A stretch of 64,000 nt of DNA from Paenilisteria rustica (lineage in GTDB: Bacteria > Bacillota > Bacilli > Lactobacillales > Listeriaceae). The DNA lies in assembly GCF_013820765.1 (NCBI RefSeq), contig NZ_JABJVM010000011.1:1-64000 (forward strand). The letters are read 5' to 3'. Positions 43,713 through 51,416 of this stretch are shown piece after piece. The first letter of the stretch is position 1; each line of letters opens with the position of its first letter. The notes under the pieces were generated by a model that made no database searches, was not told where the DNA came from, and saw nothing but the letters and a program-made list of their open reading frames with translations. The position numbers were made by a program, and so were the translations under genes.

Positions 43713-43826
43713 GAAGCCATGCGCTAACATGGCTTCCTAACAGAGCCGTTACAAACGGTGACATAGTTCAGTACATTAAAAGAAATGACCTAACTCGTCA
43801 AAAGTTGGAGGTCATTTCTTTTTGTC
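43706..43826 (+). ncRNA. putative antisense antitoxin RNA
   Basis: From the promoter above, a transcript of about 120 nucleotides would begin near 43706. It would fold a 5' hairpin (GAAGCCATG at 43713-43721 with CATGGCTTC at 43728-43736) and end at the T-run of the terminator near 43826. It would be complementary to the 3' end of the toxin mRNA read from the other strand, over about 45 bases. This is the arrangement of RatA/TxpA and SR4/BsrG type I systems. The RNA itself is inferred, not seen. Confidence 0.55.
43779..43826. terminator. bidirectional terminator shared by toxin mRNA and antisense RNA
   Basis: AAAAGAAATGACCT and AGGTCATTTCTTTT form a 14-bp stem with a few more inner pairs. A-rich and T-rich flanks let it work for both strands. 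The toxin stop codon lies in one arm. Confidence 0.9.
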
Positions 43827-43902
43827 GTTTTGCTGGCCGATAATGAGAACCACTAAGCCCGCAAATGCGATCATTAGTGTAAGTGTCTCAAAAGTAGACA
43901 TG
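43813..43902 (-). CDS. putative holin-like type I toxin peptide (Hol_Tox/TxpA-like)
   Basis: A 29-residue peptide begins MSTFETLTLMIAFAGL, continues with a hydrophobic helix, and ends in the charged tail GQQNDKKK. The M-S-x-[FY]-E-[TS]-L-x-L-M-I start is shared with TxpA, BsrG and the putative holin-like toxin family, small membrane-active peptides of type I toxin-antitoxin systems. The ribosome-binding site AGAGAGGA lies upstream. An extended -10 (TGTTATAAT, minus strand) places transcription near 43999, with a leader of about 97 bases. A convergent antisense RNA promoter supports the call. It lies in the virulence cluster between the epimerase gene and the gene before adeC. Confidence 0.75.
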
Positions 43903-44005
43903 ATATATTCCTCTCTTGAAAAAGGAGTAACAGCATAGAAACATTAGAAATCAAAGCATCACCCCTTCATCAGGTTCAGCACCATCGCAACTTCTCTATC
44001 AGGCT

Positions 44006-44014
44006 ATTATAACA
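44006..44014 (-). promoter_or_regulatory. extended -10 promoter of the toxin gene
   Basis: On the minus strand the sequence is TGTTATAAT, a perfect extended -10. The -35 is poor. The leader of about 97 nucleotides contains two related segments that begin CCTGAT and end near GATG, which may fold and control translation. Confidence 0.6.
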
Positions 44015-44234
44015 GAGATATTTGTTGCTGTATCGGATTTTTTGAATATTGTTTTTTAAAGCAAAATAGTAGTTTTTGACCTAATGAAAAACTGATTTTG
44101 TTAGGGGTTTTTGGAAAACGCGTGTTGGGATTGGAATAAAAGTCGGGTTTATACTTTAGATTCCGCGTTTTGTCAGTGGATTTAGTGTATAATAAGGCAG
44201 TGAAGAAAAATGAGAAAAAGGATGTGACGAAGGA
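44015..44234. other. AT-rich gap upstream of the 44235 gene
   Basis: No coding sequence is supported. A TATAAT at 44188-44193 about 40 bases before the next gene is a candidate -10, but its -35 is weak. Its surroundings (GGATTTAGTGTATAAT) resemble the virA promoter (GGCATTTAGTGTACAAT). Confidence 0.4.
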
Positions 44235-44681
44235 ATGCTTTCCTTTGAAGAAAAAAAGAATATTATTGATGAATATACAGAACTAGAGGCACATCCCGTT
44301 TCGATGGGGCGGATTAATTATCACTTCCCGGAAAGTGTGCGTGAGAAAAGAATTGCGGTCAATCATTTGCATCCGAATGGGAATGCTTTTGTGTATGCGC
44401 CTTATTTGGATGATGCGGACAAGAACGGCTTTATTAACATTCGTGAGGCGACGGAAAGTGAGATTCGGGAGTTGATTACGGGTGCAATCGCGTTTTTGAG
44501 TACGGATGGGGATGAGTTCGAAGAGGGTTACGAGGAAGCGTTTCGTGATGCGTATCGGACGGTCGTGATTTTGCGTTATGAGAACAAAATGTGGGCGATT
44601 TATTCGGACGATCATTTAGAGGCGATTTTCCCTTCTCGTGAAGCGGCGGATGGTTATTTGGCCGACGAAGGTTTTCAGTGA
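44235..44681 (+). CDS. conserved Listeria hypothetical protein (lmo1743-like)
   Basis: A soluble, acidic 148-residue protein with no membrane segment or signal peptide and no recognised domain. Its place between the epimerase gene and adeC matches an uncharacterised gene in the L. monocytogenes virR-virS region. The ATG follows GACGAAGGA. Its role in the VirRS response, if any, is not known. Confidence 0.7.
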   Translation: MLSFEEKKNIIDEYTELEAHPVSMGRINYHFPESVREKRIAVNHLHPNGNAFVYAPYLDDADKNGFINIREATESEIRELITGAIAFLSTDGDEFEEGYEEAFRDAYRTVVILRYENKMWAIYSDDHLEAIFPSREAADGYLADEGFQ

Positions 44682-44718
44682 GTTAAAGCCGAGTGAGACG
44701 TGAAAGGGGGAGACGTTG

Positions 44719-46449
44719 ATGCGGAAAGTAAAGCAATTGCAGGAACGGGTTGCGGTGAGTGATTTGCGTGCTGCAGCGGATATTGTGATTAAAAATGGCC
44801 GGATTGTGAATGTTTTTTCGGGTGAAATCATGGAGGGCGATGTCGCGATAAAGAGTGGTTATATCGTTGGGATTGGTGACTTTGATGAGGCTACCGAAAT
44901 TATTGATGCAAGAGGTCAGTTTATTGTGCCTGGTTTCATTGATGCGCATGTGCACGTGGAGAGCGCGATGGTGCCTCCTTCTGAATTTGCACGGGTGTTG
45001 TTGCCAAATGGTGTGACGACAATTGTGACGGATCCGCATGAAATCGCGAATGTGGCGGGTGTAAAGGGTATTGAGTTTATGTTGGATGATGCAGAAGAAA
45101 CGCCGCTTGATATGTACGTGATGCTACCGTCTTCGGTTCCTGCAACGCCGTTTGAGCATAATGGTGCGACGCTTGATGCGAGTGATTTACGCGCGCTTTA
45201 TCAGCATGAAAAAGTGATTGGACTCGCGGAAGTGATGGATTTTCCTTCTGTAGCGGAAGGGCATAAAGATATGTTGCAAAAAATTGTGGACGCGGAACGG
45301 CATGGTGGTCGGATTGATGGGCATGGTGCTGGACTTTCTAAGGCGGATTTAAACAATTATTTGGCGGTCGGGATTCGTACGGATCATGAGAGTACGACGG
45401 CGGTTGAGGCGATGGATCGGTTGCGCGCTGGGATGTTCGTCATGCTTCGTGAGGGTACGGTTGGTCGTGATATGATACATACGTTGCCGGCGGTGAATCC
45501 GAAGAATAGTCATCGTTTCTGTTTTTGCACGGATGATAAATTGATTGATGATTTGTTGGAAGAGGGCTCGATTAACTATAATATACGGCTCGCGATTGCG
45601 AATGAGATTGATCCGGTGATGGCGATTCAGATGGCGACGATTAATGCGGCGACGTGTCATAAGTTGCCACATCTTGGTGCTGTTGCGGCGGGATATCAGG
45701 CGGATATTTTGTTTTTGCGTGATTTGGAAACGGTGATGATTACGAAGGTGATGAAGCGTGGTCAGGTGGTTGTGGATGATGGTTTGCGTGTCGAAGCGTT
45801 ATTTCAAAAAACGGATAGTGGTTTTGTATCGCCGGCGATTAGGCATTCGTTAAAGCGTGAGGATTTGAAGCTTGAGATGGTGAAAAGCACGGCGAACGTG
45901 ATTGGAATGCAGCCGAATAGCCTATTTACGGAGCATTTGGTGGAGACGGTTACGGTGCAAGACGGCGAATTCCAGACATCGGTCGAAGCGGATCAGCTGA
46001 AAATGGTTGTTGTCGAGCGGCATAAGGGCACAGGTTGTGTTGGCGTTGGAATTGTGAAAGGTTTTGGCATCAGAAATGGTGCCATTGCAACGACGGTCGC
46101 GCATGATTCACATAATATCGTGGCGGTGGGCTCGACGGACGCAGATATTCTGGCGGCAATCGAACATATTACAAAAATTGGTGGCGGCATCGCGGTCGTG
46201 AAGGACGGAAAAGTCGCAGCGGATCTGGCGTTACCGATTGCAGGGCTTTTGAGTGTGCAACCGTATGAGGAGATTCAGCAACAGTTAGGACGTTTGAATG
46301 ATGCTTTCCGTGATGTGAGTGCGAAACAAGGATTTGACCCATTTTTGACGTTATCATTTTTGACATTGCCAGTTATTCCGAATTTGAAATTGACGGATCA
46401 GGGGTTATTTGATTTTAACAAGTTTGGATTTATTGAAGTGGAGGTTTAA
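44719..46449 (+). CDS. adeC: adenine deaminase AdeC
   Basis: AdeC deaminates adenine to hypoxanthine and is a metal-dependent amidohydrolase. The 576-residue protein has the metal ligands His77 and His79 (IDAHVHVESAM), the conserved TDPHEIANVAG near residue 107 and the late motif VAHDSHNIVAVG near 463. The ATG at 44719 is preferred over TTG 44716 because AAAGGGGGA lies eight bases before it. It sits between virR and virS, as in other Listeria. Its link to purine salvage is clear, but no purine-specific regulatory site was seen upstream. Confidence 0.95.
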   Translation: MRKVKQLQERVAVSDLRAAADIVIKNGRIVNVFSGEIMEGDVAIKSGYIVGIGDFDEATEIIDARGQFIVPGFIDAHVHVESAMVPPSEFARVLLPNGVTTIVTDPHEIANVAGVKGIEFMLDDAEETPLDMYVMLPSSVPATPFEHNGATLDASDLRALYQHEKVIGLAEVMDFPSVAEGHKDMLQKIVDAERHGGRIDGHGAGLSKADLNNYLAVGIRTDHESTTAVEAMDRLRAGMFVMLREGTVGRDMIHTLPAVNPKNSHRFCFCTDDKLIDDLLEEGSINYNIRLAIANEIDPVMAIQMATINAATCHKLPHLGAVAAGYQADILFLRDLETVMITKVMKRGQVVVDDGLRVEALFQKTDSGFVSPAIRHSLKREDLKLEMVKSTANVIGMQPNSLFTEHLVETVTVQDGEFQTSVEADQLKMVVVERHKGTGCVGVGIVKGFGIRNGAIATTVAHDSHNIVAVGSTDADILAAIEHITKIGGGIAVVKDGKVAADLALPIAGLLSVQPYEEIQQQLGRLNDAFRDVSAKQGFDPFLTLSFLTLPVIPNLKLTDQGLFDFNKFGFIEVEV

Positions 46450-46450
46450 C

Positions 46451-47494
46451 ATGAATTGGTGGAGCTATGTGCGCGATAAAAAGTTTTTCTTGCTGTTCTT
46501 TGTGGTCGTGATGTTTTTTATTGGTGTGTTGCTTGCGGTTGATCCGAATAGTCAGTTGACGCTGGGGAATATTATTTATTTGTATGTCTTTATGTTGCTG
46601 TTTTTGATCGCGTATTTGGTGCTCGGTTATTCGTTTAAACGCACGTATTGGAATGAAATGAAGGAATTGGTAGATGGCGAAATCGAGGAAAATATTCTGG
46701 AATTATTGCCAAAACCGAGGACGCGTGAGCAGGCTTTTTTCAATGAATTGATGCGTAAAAAACACCTGGAGGAGCAACGAGAGCTGACGAAATTGCGTGA
46801 TAAACAGCAGGAATATCATGATTTTATTTTGTATTGGGTGCATGAGGTGAAGACGCCGATTGTGGCAAGTAAAATGTTGATTAATAATCCGGATTTGAAT
46901 GATCCTACGACGATTTATCGCGGGGTGGAGGCGGAGCTGGATTCGATTGATCGACTTGTGATGCAGGCGCTTTATTATTCGCGGCTGGACACGTTTGCGA
47001 AGGATTATTTCATTCAGGAAATGGCGCTTGGCCCGGTTATTCGTGAATGTGTGAAACGGCATTCGAAGCTGTTTATTTCGAAAAAAATGAAGCTTGATTT
47101 GGCGGAGATTAAAATCGATGTTCGTAGTGACAGTAAGTGGCTTGGTTTTATTTTGGATCAGGTGATGACGAATGCGCTGAAATATACGGATGCGGGTGGC
47201 GAAGTCAAGATTTGGTGCGATGTGAGTGCGTCTGGTGGAACGGTAGCGTTACATATTCGCGATAATGGCATCGGGATTAAGGAAGAGGATTTGCCTCGTG
47301 TGTTTGAGCAGGGATTTACAGGAATGATTGGACGTATGGAGAAAAAAGCGACGGGAATGGGGCTTTATTTAGCGCGCCAAATGTCTTGTAAGCTTGGGCA
47401 TAAAATCGCTATTTCGTCGGAGCACGGTGTTGGTACGGAAATCGTGCTTACCTTCCAGCAAAAAGAGGATTATTTATTAATTGCAAAGGACTGA
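46451..47494 (+). CDS. virS: VirS sensor histidine kinase
   Basis: A 347-residue BceS-like intramembrane-sensing kinase. Two transmembrane helices (about residues 11-30 and 39-60) enclose a very short extracellular loop. The phosphoacceptor is His131 (YWVHEVKTPI), followed by the HATPase domain with the N box MTNALKYTD and the DNGIGI and GMGLYLA boxes. Such kinases usually detect peptides through the partner transporter, here VirAB. The ATG at 46451 comes one base after the adeC stop and has GGAGG upstream. Confidence 0.92.
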   Translation: MNWWSYVRDKKFFLLFFVVVMFFIGVLLAVDPNSQLTLGNIIYLYVFMLLFLIAYLVLGYSFKRTYWNEMKELVDGEIEENILELLPKPRTREQAFFNELMRKKHLEEQRELTKLRDKQQEYHDFILYWVHEVKTPIVASKMLINNPDLNDPTTIYRGVEAELDSIDRLVMQALYYSRLDTFAKDYFIQEMALGPVIRECVKRHSKLFISKKMKLDLAEIKIDVRSDSKWLGFILDQVMTNALKYTDAGGEVKIWCDVSASGGTVALHIRDNGIGIKEEDLPRVFEQGFTGMIGRMEKKATGMGLYLARQMSCKLGHKIAISSEHGVGTEIVLTFQQKEDYLLIAKD

Positions 47495-47500
47495 GGACTT

Positions 47501-48613
47501 GTGGAGAAAAATTTGATTGTTCGCGGTGCGCCGCAGGAATTTGAATGTCGGGTCGGTGCTTGGGACGCGCTTGGTAACCATTTGGAACGCCGCGGTTTGA
47601 AGCGGGTTTTGGTGATTCATGGTGGCGTTTCTTGGGATAAGGCGAGACGGTTTTTTCCCGAGTTGCCGGGTGTGGACGCGATTTTTGAGCAGTATAACGG
47701 TGAATGTTCGTTTGAGGAGCGGGACCGGATGGCGGTGCTTGCGAAAACGGCGAATGTGGACGTGATTATTGGTGTCGGAGGCGGAAAAGTTGCGGATTTA
47801 GCGAAGGCTGTTGCGGTTTATTTGGCGATGCCGGTTGTGATTTTGCCAACATTGGCGGCGACGTGTGCTGCTTGGACGCCGCTTAGTGTGATGTATGATA
47901 CGCGTGGCGAGATGTTGCAATATGATATTTTTGCGCGGAGTAATGCGTTGGTGCTGCTTGATCCTGCGGTGATTCTGGATTCGCCGATCGAATTGATGGT
48001 CGCGGGAATTGGTGACACGCTGGCAAAATGGTATGAGGCTGACGTGATTATTTCGCAGCTCACGGAACGGTCTGTTGCGATTGATATGTCACATTACACG
48101 GCAAAATTGTGTCGGGATATTCTGCTGGAATCGAGTGTTGGCGCGCTTGAGGCGATGCGTGATGGGAAATTGAGCGAGGCGTTTGTGAAGGTGGTCGAGA
48201 CGAATATTATGATCGGTGGTATGGTCGGAGGATTCGGCGATGATTACGGCCGGACTTCTGGTGCGCATTCGATTCATGATGCGCTAACGGTGCTTGACGC
48301 GACGCATCATTTGTTGCATGGGAATAAGGTGGCGTATGGTGTTTTTGTGCAGTTGATGATTGAGAATCGGCCGGACGAGATTGCGACATTGCGTGGTTTT
48401 TATGAGGAATTGGGATTGCCGACGTGTTTGCTTGATATGGGGCTGGACGGATTATCAGATGAGGCGCTGAAACAGGTGGCGGAACGCGCGACGATAGCGG
48501 ATGAGACGATTCATTTGATGCCCGGCGAAATCACGGCGACGACGGTTTTCGATGCAATGAAAGATTTGGAAGTTTTAATAGCAAAACTACGCGCGGAGGT
48601 GCATGCCTCATGA
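47501..48613 (+). CDS. iron-containing alcohol dehydrogenase family protein (glycerol dehydrogenase-like)
   Basis: A 370-residue GldA-like protein with the NAD-binding loop GVGGGKVADLAKA near residue 92 and the LPTLAATCAAWTPLSV segment near 116. Metal-binding histidines are likely in GAHSIHDALT near 254 and HHLLHGNKVAYG near 268. Glycerol or glycerol-1-phosphate dehydrogenase activity is possible but cannot be decided. The GTG start lies six bases after virS. It corresponds to the gene at this place in L. monocytogenes. Confidence 0.82.
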   Translation: MEKNLIVRGAPQEFECRVGAWDALGNHLERRGLKRVLVIHGGVSWDKARRFFPELPGVDAIFEQYNGECSFEERDRMAVLAKTANVDVIIGVGGGKVADLAKAVAVYLAMPVVILPTLAATCAAWTPLSVMYDTRGEMLQYDIFARSNALVLLDPAVILDSPIELMVAGIGDTLAKWYEADVIISQLTERSVAIDMSHYTAKLCRDILLESSVGALEAMRDGKLSEAFVKVVETNIMIGGMVGGFGDDYGRTSGAHSIHDALTVLDATHHLLHGNKVAYGVFVQLMIENRPDEIATLRGFYEELGLPTCLLDMGLDGLSDEALKQVAERATIADETIHLMPGEITATTVFDAMKDLEVLIAKLRAEVHAS

Positions 48614-49104
48614 TTTTGATTGAGGTGGCAAAAATTGAAGATGCAAAAGGAATTCGTGACGTGTTGGAGGCAAGTTTTCCGACGCCTGCTGAAGCTGATT
48701 TAGTGGATGCGATTGTGGCTTCCGAGCACTATTTGCCAGAACTTGCGCTCGTTGCGAAGGATGGTGCGGAAGTCATTGGTTACAGTCTGCTGAGTGAGTG
48801 TTTTGTCGGCGAGGAACGGATTCTTGTGTTGGCTCCGGTTGCCGTGAAACCCGAATGGCAGTCACGAGGCATTGGCGCACAGTTGATTGAGGCTGGGATT
48901 GCTAAGGCGAAAAACACGAATTATAGCTGTATTAGTGTTTTGGGACATGAGATATATTATCCGCGATTCGGCTTTGAATTAGCGAAAAACTACCAAATCG
49001 CGGCGCCGTTTGAAGTTCCGGATGTGAATTTTATGGTGTATCCGTTGGCGGAAAGGATTCCGTCGGGAGTGGTGCGTTACCCAGCGAGTTTTGATGTGGT
49101 TTAA
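48610..49104 (+). CDS. GNAT family N-acetyltransferase
   Basis: A 164-residue acetyltransferase with the acetyl-CoA loop VKPEWQSRGIGAQLIEAGI near residues 78-96 and the YYPRFGFELA segment near 117 typical of the YhbS-like group. The acceptor is unknown. It overlaps the previous gene by four bases. The accessory island starts directly after it. Confidence 0.85.
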   Translation: MILIEVAKIEDAKGIRDVLEASFPTPAEADLVDAIVASEHYLPELALVAKDGAEVIGYSLLSECFVGEERILVLAPVAVKPEWQSRGIGAQLIEAGIAKAKNTNYSCISVLGHEIYYPRFGFELAKNYQIAAPFEVPDVNFMVYPLAERIPSGVVRYPASFDVV

Positions 49105-49127
49105 GGGTGAATCTCTACGGAGTGGAA

Positions 49128-49220
49128 ATGTCGGACCAACAAGAATATGAATCTTATTTAGCGGTTATAAATAATGCTCAAATGGTTCAGAAAGTCAAAA
49201 GTGGAGAAATCCAGGTATAG
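49128..49220 (+). CDS. possible small ORF of 30 codons
   Basis: An ATG at 49128 with GGAG nearby opens a 30-codon frame beginning MSDQQEYESYLAVINN. The product is hydrophilic and could be the remaining tail of a longer gene or a real small protein; no family is recognised. Its stop codon lies in the loop of the following terminator. Confidence 0.35.
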   Translation: MSDQQEYESYLAVINNAQMVQKVKSGEIQV

Positions 49221-49234
49221 GATTCTCCACTTTT
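49197..49234. terminator. bidirectional terminator at the island edge
   Basis: AAAAGTGGAGAA (49197-49208) pairs perfectly with TTCTCCACTTTT (49223-49234). It lies between the plus-strand genes ending near 49220 and the minus-strand rloB-like gene ending at 49245. Confidence 0.85.
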
Positions 49235-49244
49235 AACTTTCCTA

Positions 49245-49901
49245 TCACCGACTCAAATGCTGCAATTCCTTCACTAACAAATCCACATATGTGAAGGTTT
49301 CGCGAGCAATAAAATAGTCAAGCAGGGCTTCGTCGTTGAAATTGGGAAGTTCTGTTACATAGCGTTTGTGGTCGCGCGAGCCGCCTGACAGGATGATGCG
49401 TCGGGATTTTTTTGCGTTGGCGCTGGCTGGTTTCAAATTGTTGTAGAGTCGCCCGCGTTCCTTGATGTACCAGCGTTCTTTTTTTGTGTAGTCTCGGGTG
49501 ACTGCTTTGTTGAGGGCGCTTTGGGATATAAAACGTTTGGTGTAGACGCCGTGGTACATGCAGAGCCAGACTTCGAAACTGCGGCCGGAGACGAAGAGTT
49601 GGGCGTTTTCTCCGAGAGCGGCGAGGTTGCGAATCTTTTTCTTGACGTATCGGAGGTTGGAGCGATCTTCTGTGAAATCTAGATCGGTTATTATGAAAAA
49701 TTTATCATCGGGATGGGCGCTGAATTTCAGTGCTTTTTTGAATTTCGTTTCTTGGGCGTGTGTGTAGATTTTTAGTTGGTAGTTTTTTAGCCTGCGCTGG
49801 AAAAGTAGTTTGAAGTAGTGGGCTTCGCAGCTGTTTGGTTTGATGCCACCGCTGTCTTCGGGGATGAAGAGGTGGACGATTTTCCTGATTTCACGGCTCA
49901 T
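49245..49901 (-). CDS. RloB/AbiLii-like TOPRIM-related protein
   Basis: A 218-residue protein that fits the RloB family, a TOPRIM-like group linked to restriction-modification and abortive infection. The expected acidic residues are seen: a glutamate in SCEAHYFKLL (24-33), the aspartates in IITDLDFTED (70-79) and a glutamate in SFEVWLCMY (108-116). A nuclease activity is inferred for the family, not shown here. It starts directly after the stop of the ATPase gene, with GGAGG in the ATPase end, so the two form a tight operon. Confidence 0.75.
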   Translation of the reverse strand: MSREIRKIVHLFIPEDSGGIKPNSCEAHYFKLLFQRRLKNYQLKIYTHAQETKFKKALKFSAHPDDKFFIITDLDFTEDRSNLRYVKKKIRNLAALGENAQLFVSGRSFEVWLCMYHGVYTKRFISQSALNKAVTRDYTKKERWYIKERGRLYNNLKPASANAKKSRRIILSGGSRDHKRYVTELPNFNDEALLDYFIARETFTYVDLLVKELQHLSR

Positions 49902-51239
49902 TTAAAACACCTCCGGAACGGCTCCAAAACGACCGTCTAAATAGAGATTCGTCCAATTGTGGTTGTCGTAGGTGATTTCATGGAATTCGCTGAGGCTGAA
50001 AACTTCACTGGCCTGGGTTTTGCGGTCTTTCTGGATGAAAATGACTTGTTCTTTGGCGAAACGATCGGGATTTAGTAGAAGCGGGTTATGGGAAGCGATT
50101 AGAAACTGCGCTTTTTTGTCGTTTTCTTGATGGATGAATTTGTTTAGCAGACCTTCTTGGATTTTCGTGTGGTATTTATTGTCGAATTCATCGCTGATAA
50201 ATAGGATTTCGTTTTGCAGCGCGTCGAAAAGTCGGATCGAGCTTTCTAGGAATTTCTTGGTGCCATCGGATTCCATACTCATGCTTAGTGGGTATGTCAC
50301 GTCGTCCACGATATGCGCGGTGCTGATCTCAAAGCGGCGGTTTTTCTTCGTTGTCGCGATTAGTTGGGCTTTGACGTCATCGGAAAAAGTGGCTTGTTCA
50401 ATGGATTCGACGAGATTATCGGTCATGTCGGTGACGGAAAAATCTTGAATCGCGAAATCGAAATCGTAAAGGGTTTCTAGTATTTCTTTTTTGAAATCGC
50501 TGTCTTTGTTGATTTGTTCAGCGAATGCTTCTAGGGAATTGCCATCGAATTGTTTGGTTTGGAAGCCTTTGGTAACTTCGGTTGCCAGACTTTCGACGAT
50601 TTTATAGGCTAGAGATGCGGTTTCTTTGCTGAAATAGGCTTTATTGATGTCGTGGATGAGCATGGATAGGATGGATTTGTAGGTGATGTTTTCTTGCTCG
50701 ATTTTGGTAAAAAGGCTTTTTAGTTGGCTGCTTTTTTTGGGAATTTGGCTTTTTAGACGTTCAAAAACGATAATTGGCTTGGATAATGTTGTTTTGAGTA
50801 TTTTTTTGTACGTTAGGGATTCTTCTTGGATTTCTAGGGTGCCCGCGTCGATGGCGAGTTCGTAGGTGTATTGGATGTCTTGATTTTCCTGGAAGTTGGG
50901 TTCTGTAAAGGTGATGGTGAAGCGGCTAGTGGTTTCTTTCGCCGTTGAAAATTTGAAGGCGTTGGGCGCGATATCAAAATCTGTTTTTTCGTTGTAGGTA
51001 TGGCTTTTTTGGATCATGATACGCATGAATTCGAAGGCGTAGAGTAGGTTTGTTTTGCCGGATGCGTTTGCGCCGTAAAGTATTGCGCCGTTTAGGATGC
51101 TGCGCTTTTTCTGGTTATCGTAGTAGGTGTAGAGGGTGTTTTGGTTGAAAATATCGGCTGGGCTGTAGCTGTGATCTAGTGTCAGGCTTATTTGGTCGTG
51201 GATGGAAAAGAAATTGCTGATAGTTATTTTAGAAAACAT
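49902..51239 (-). CDS. AAA ATPase, RloA/AbiLi-like
   Basis: A 445-residue ABC/SMC-type ATPase of the AAA_15/AAA_21 group. It has the N-terminal strand ITISNFFSIHDQ, Walker A GANASGKTN (56-64), Walker B FISDEFDNK (347-355) and the switch histidine in ASHNPLLL (near 382-389). ATPases of this kind pair with RloB-like proteins in the lactococcal AbiL abortive infection system and in rlo loci. Composition is close to that of the core genes. An extended -10 lies upstream. Confidence 0.8.
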   Translation of the reverse strand: MFSKITISNFFSIHDQISLTLDHSYSPADIFNQNTLYTYYDNQKKRSILNGAILYGANASGKTNLLYAFEFMRIMIQKSHTYNEKTDFDIAPNAFKFSTAKETTSRFTITFTEPNFQENQDIQYTYELAIDAGTLEIQEESLTYKKILKTTLSKPIIVFERLKSQIPKKSSQLKSLFTKIEQENITYKSILSMLIHDINKAYFSKETASLAYKIVESLATEVTKGFQTKQFDGNSLEAFAEQINKDSDFKKEILETLYDFDFAIQDFSVTDMTDNLVESIEQATFSDDVKAQLIATTKKNRRFEISTAHIVDDVTYPLSMSMESDGTKKFLESSIRLFDALQNEILFISDEFDNKYHTKIQEGLLNKFIHQENDKKAQFLIASHNPLLLNPDRFAKEQVIFIQKDRKTQASEVFSLSEFHEITYDNHNWTNLYLDGRFGAVPEVF

Positions 51240-51269
51240 CGGATTCGACTCCTTGTCTTTTTTTGTTTT

Positions 51270-51278
51270 ATTATACCA
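51270..51278 (-). promoter_or_regulatory. extended -10 promoter of the AbiL-like operon
   Basis: The minus strand reads TGGTATAAT, about 30 bases upstream of the ATPase start codon and its AAGGAG site. Confidence 0.6.
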
Positions 51279-51364
51279 TGTATGAGGGGGGGAATTTACT
51301 GAATTGTAATCCCAAACTGCAAATTATATTTTGAATAATATTAGCTTTTATTTCAATTGTAAAC

Positions 51365-51393
51365 TGTACATATGGGAATATTTTTCATATAAT
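51365..51393 (+). promoter_or_regulatory. promoter of the AT-rich cassette
   Basis: TGTACA (51365-51370) and TATAAT (51388-51393) are 17 bases apart and lie 23 bases before the ATG of the P-loop ATPase gene. Confidence 0.65.
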
Positions 51394-51416
51394 AGTGAGA
51401 CAAGGGGGGATGATGG

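Noticed and set aside
43900-44000. TPP or other known riboswitch in the toxin leader
   Set aside because: On the minus strand TGAACCTGATGAAGG recalls part of the thi-box, but the 5' half and the remaining conserved core are missing.
49251-49901. Restriction-modification locus
   Set aside because: RloA/RloB-like genes occur in some type I R-M loci, but no hsdR, hsdM or hsdS gene is present here.
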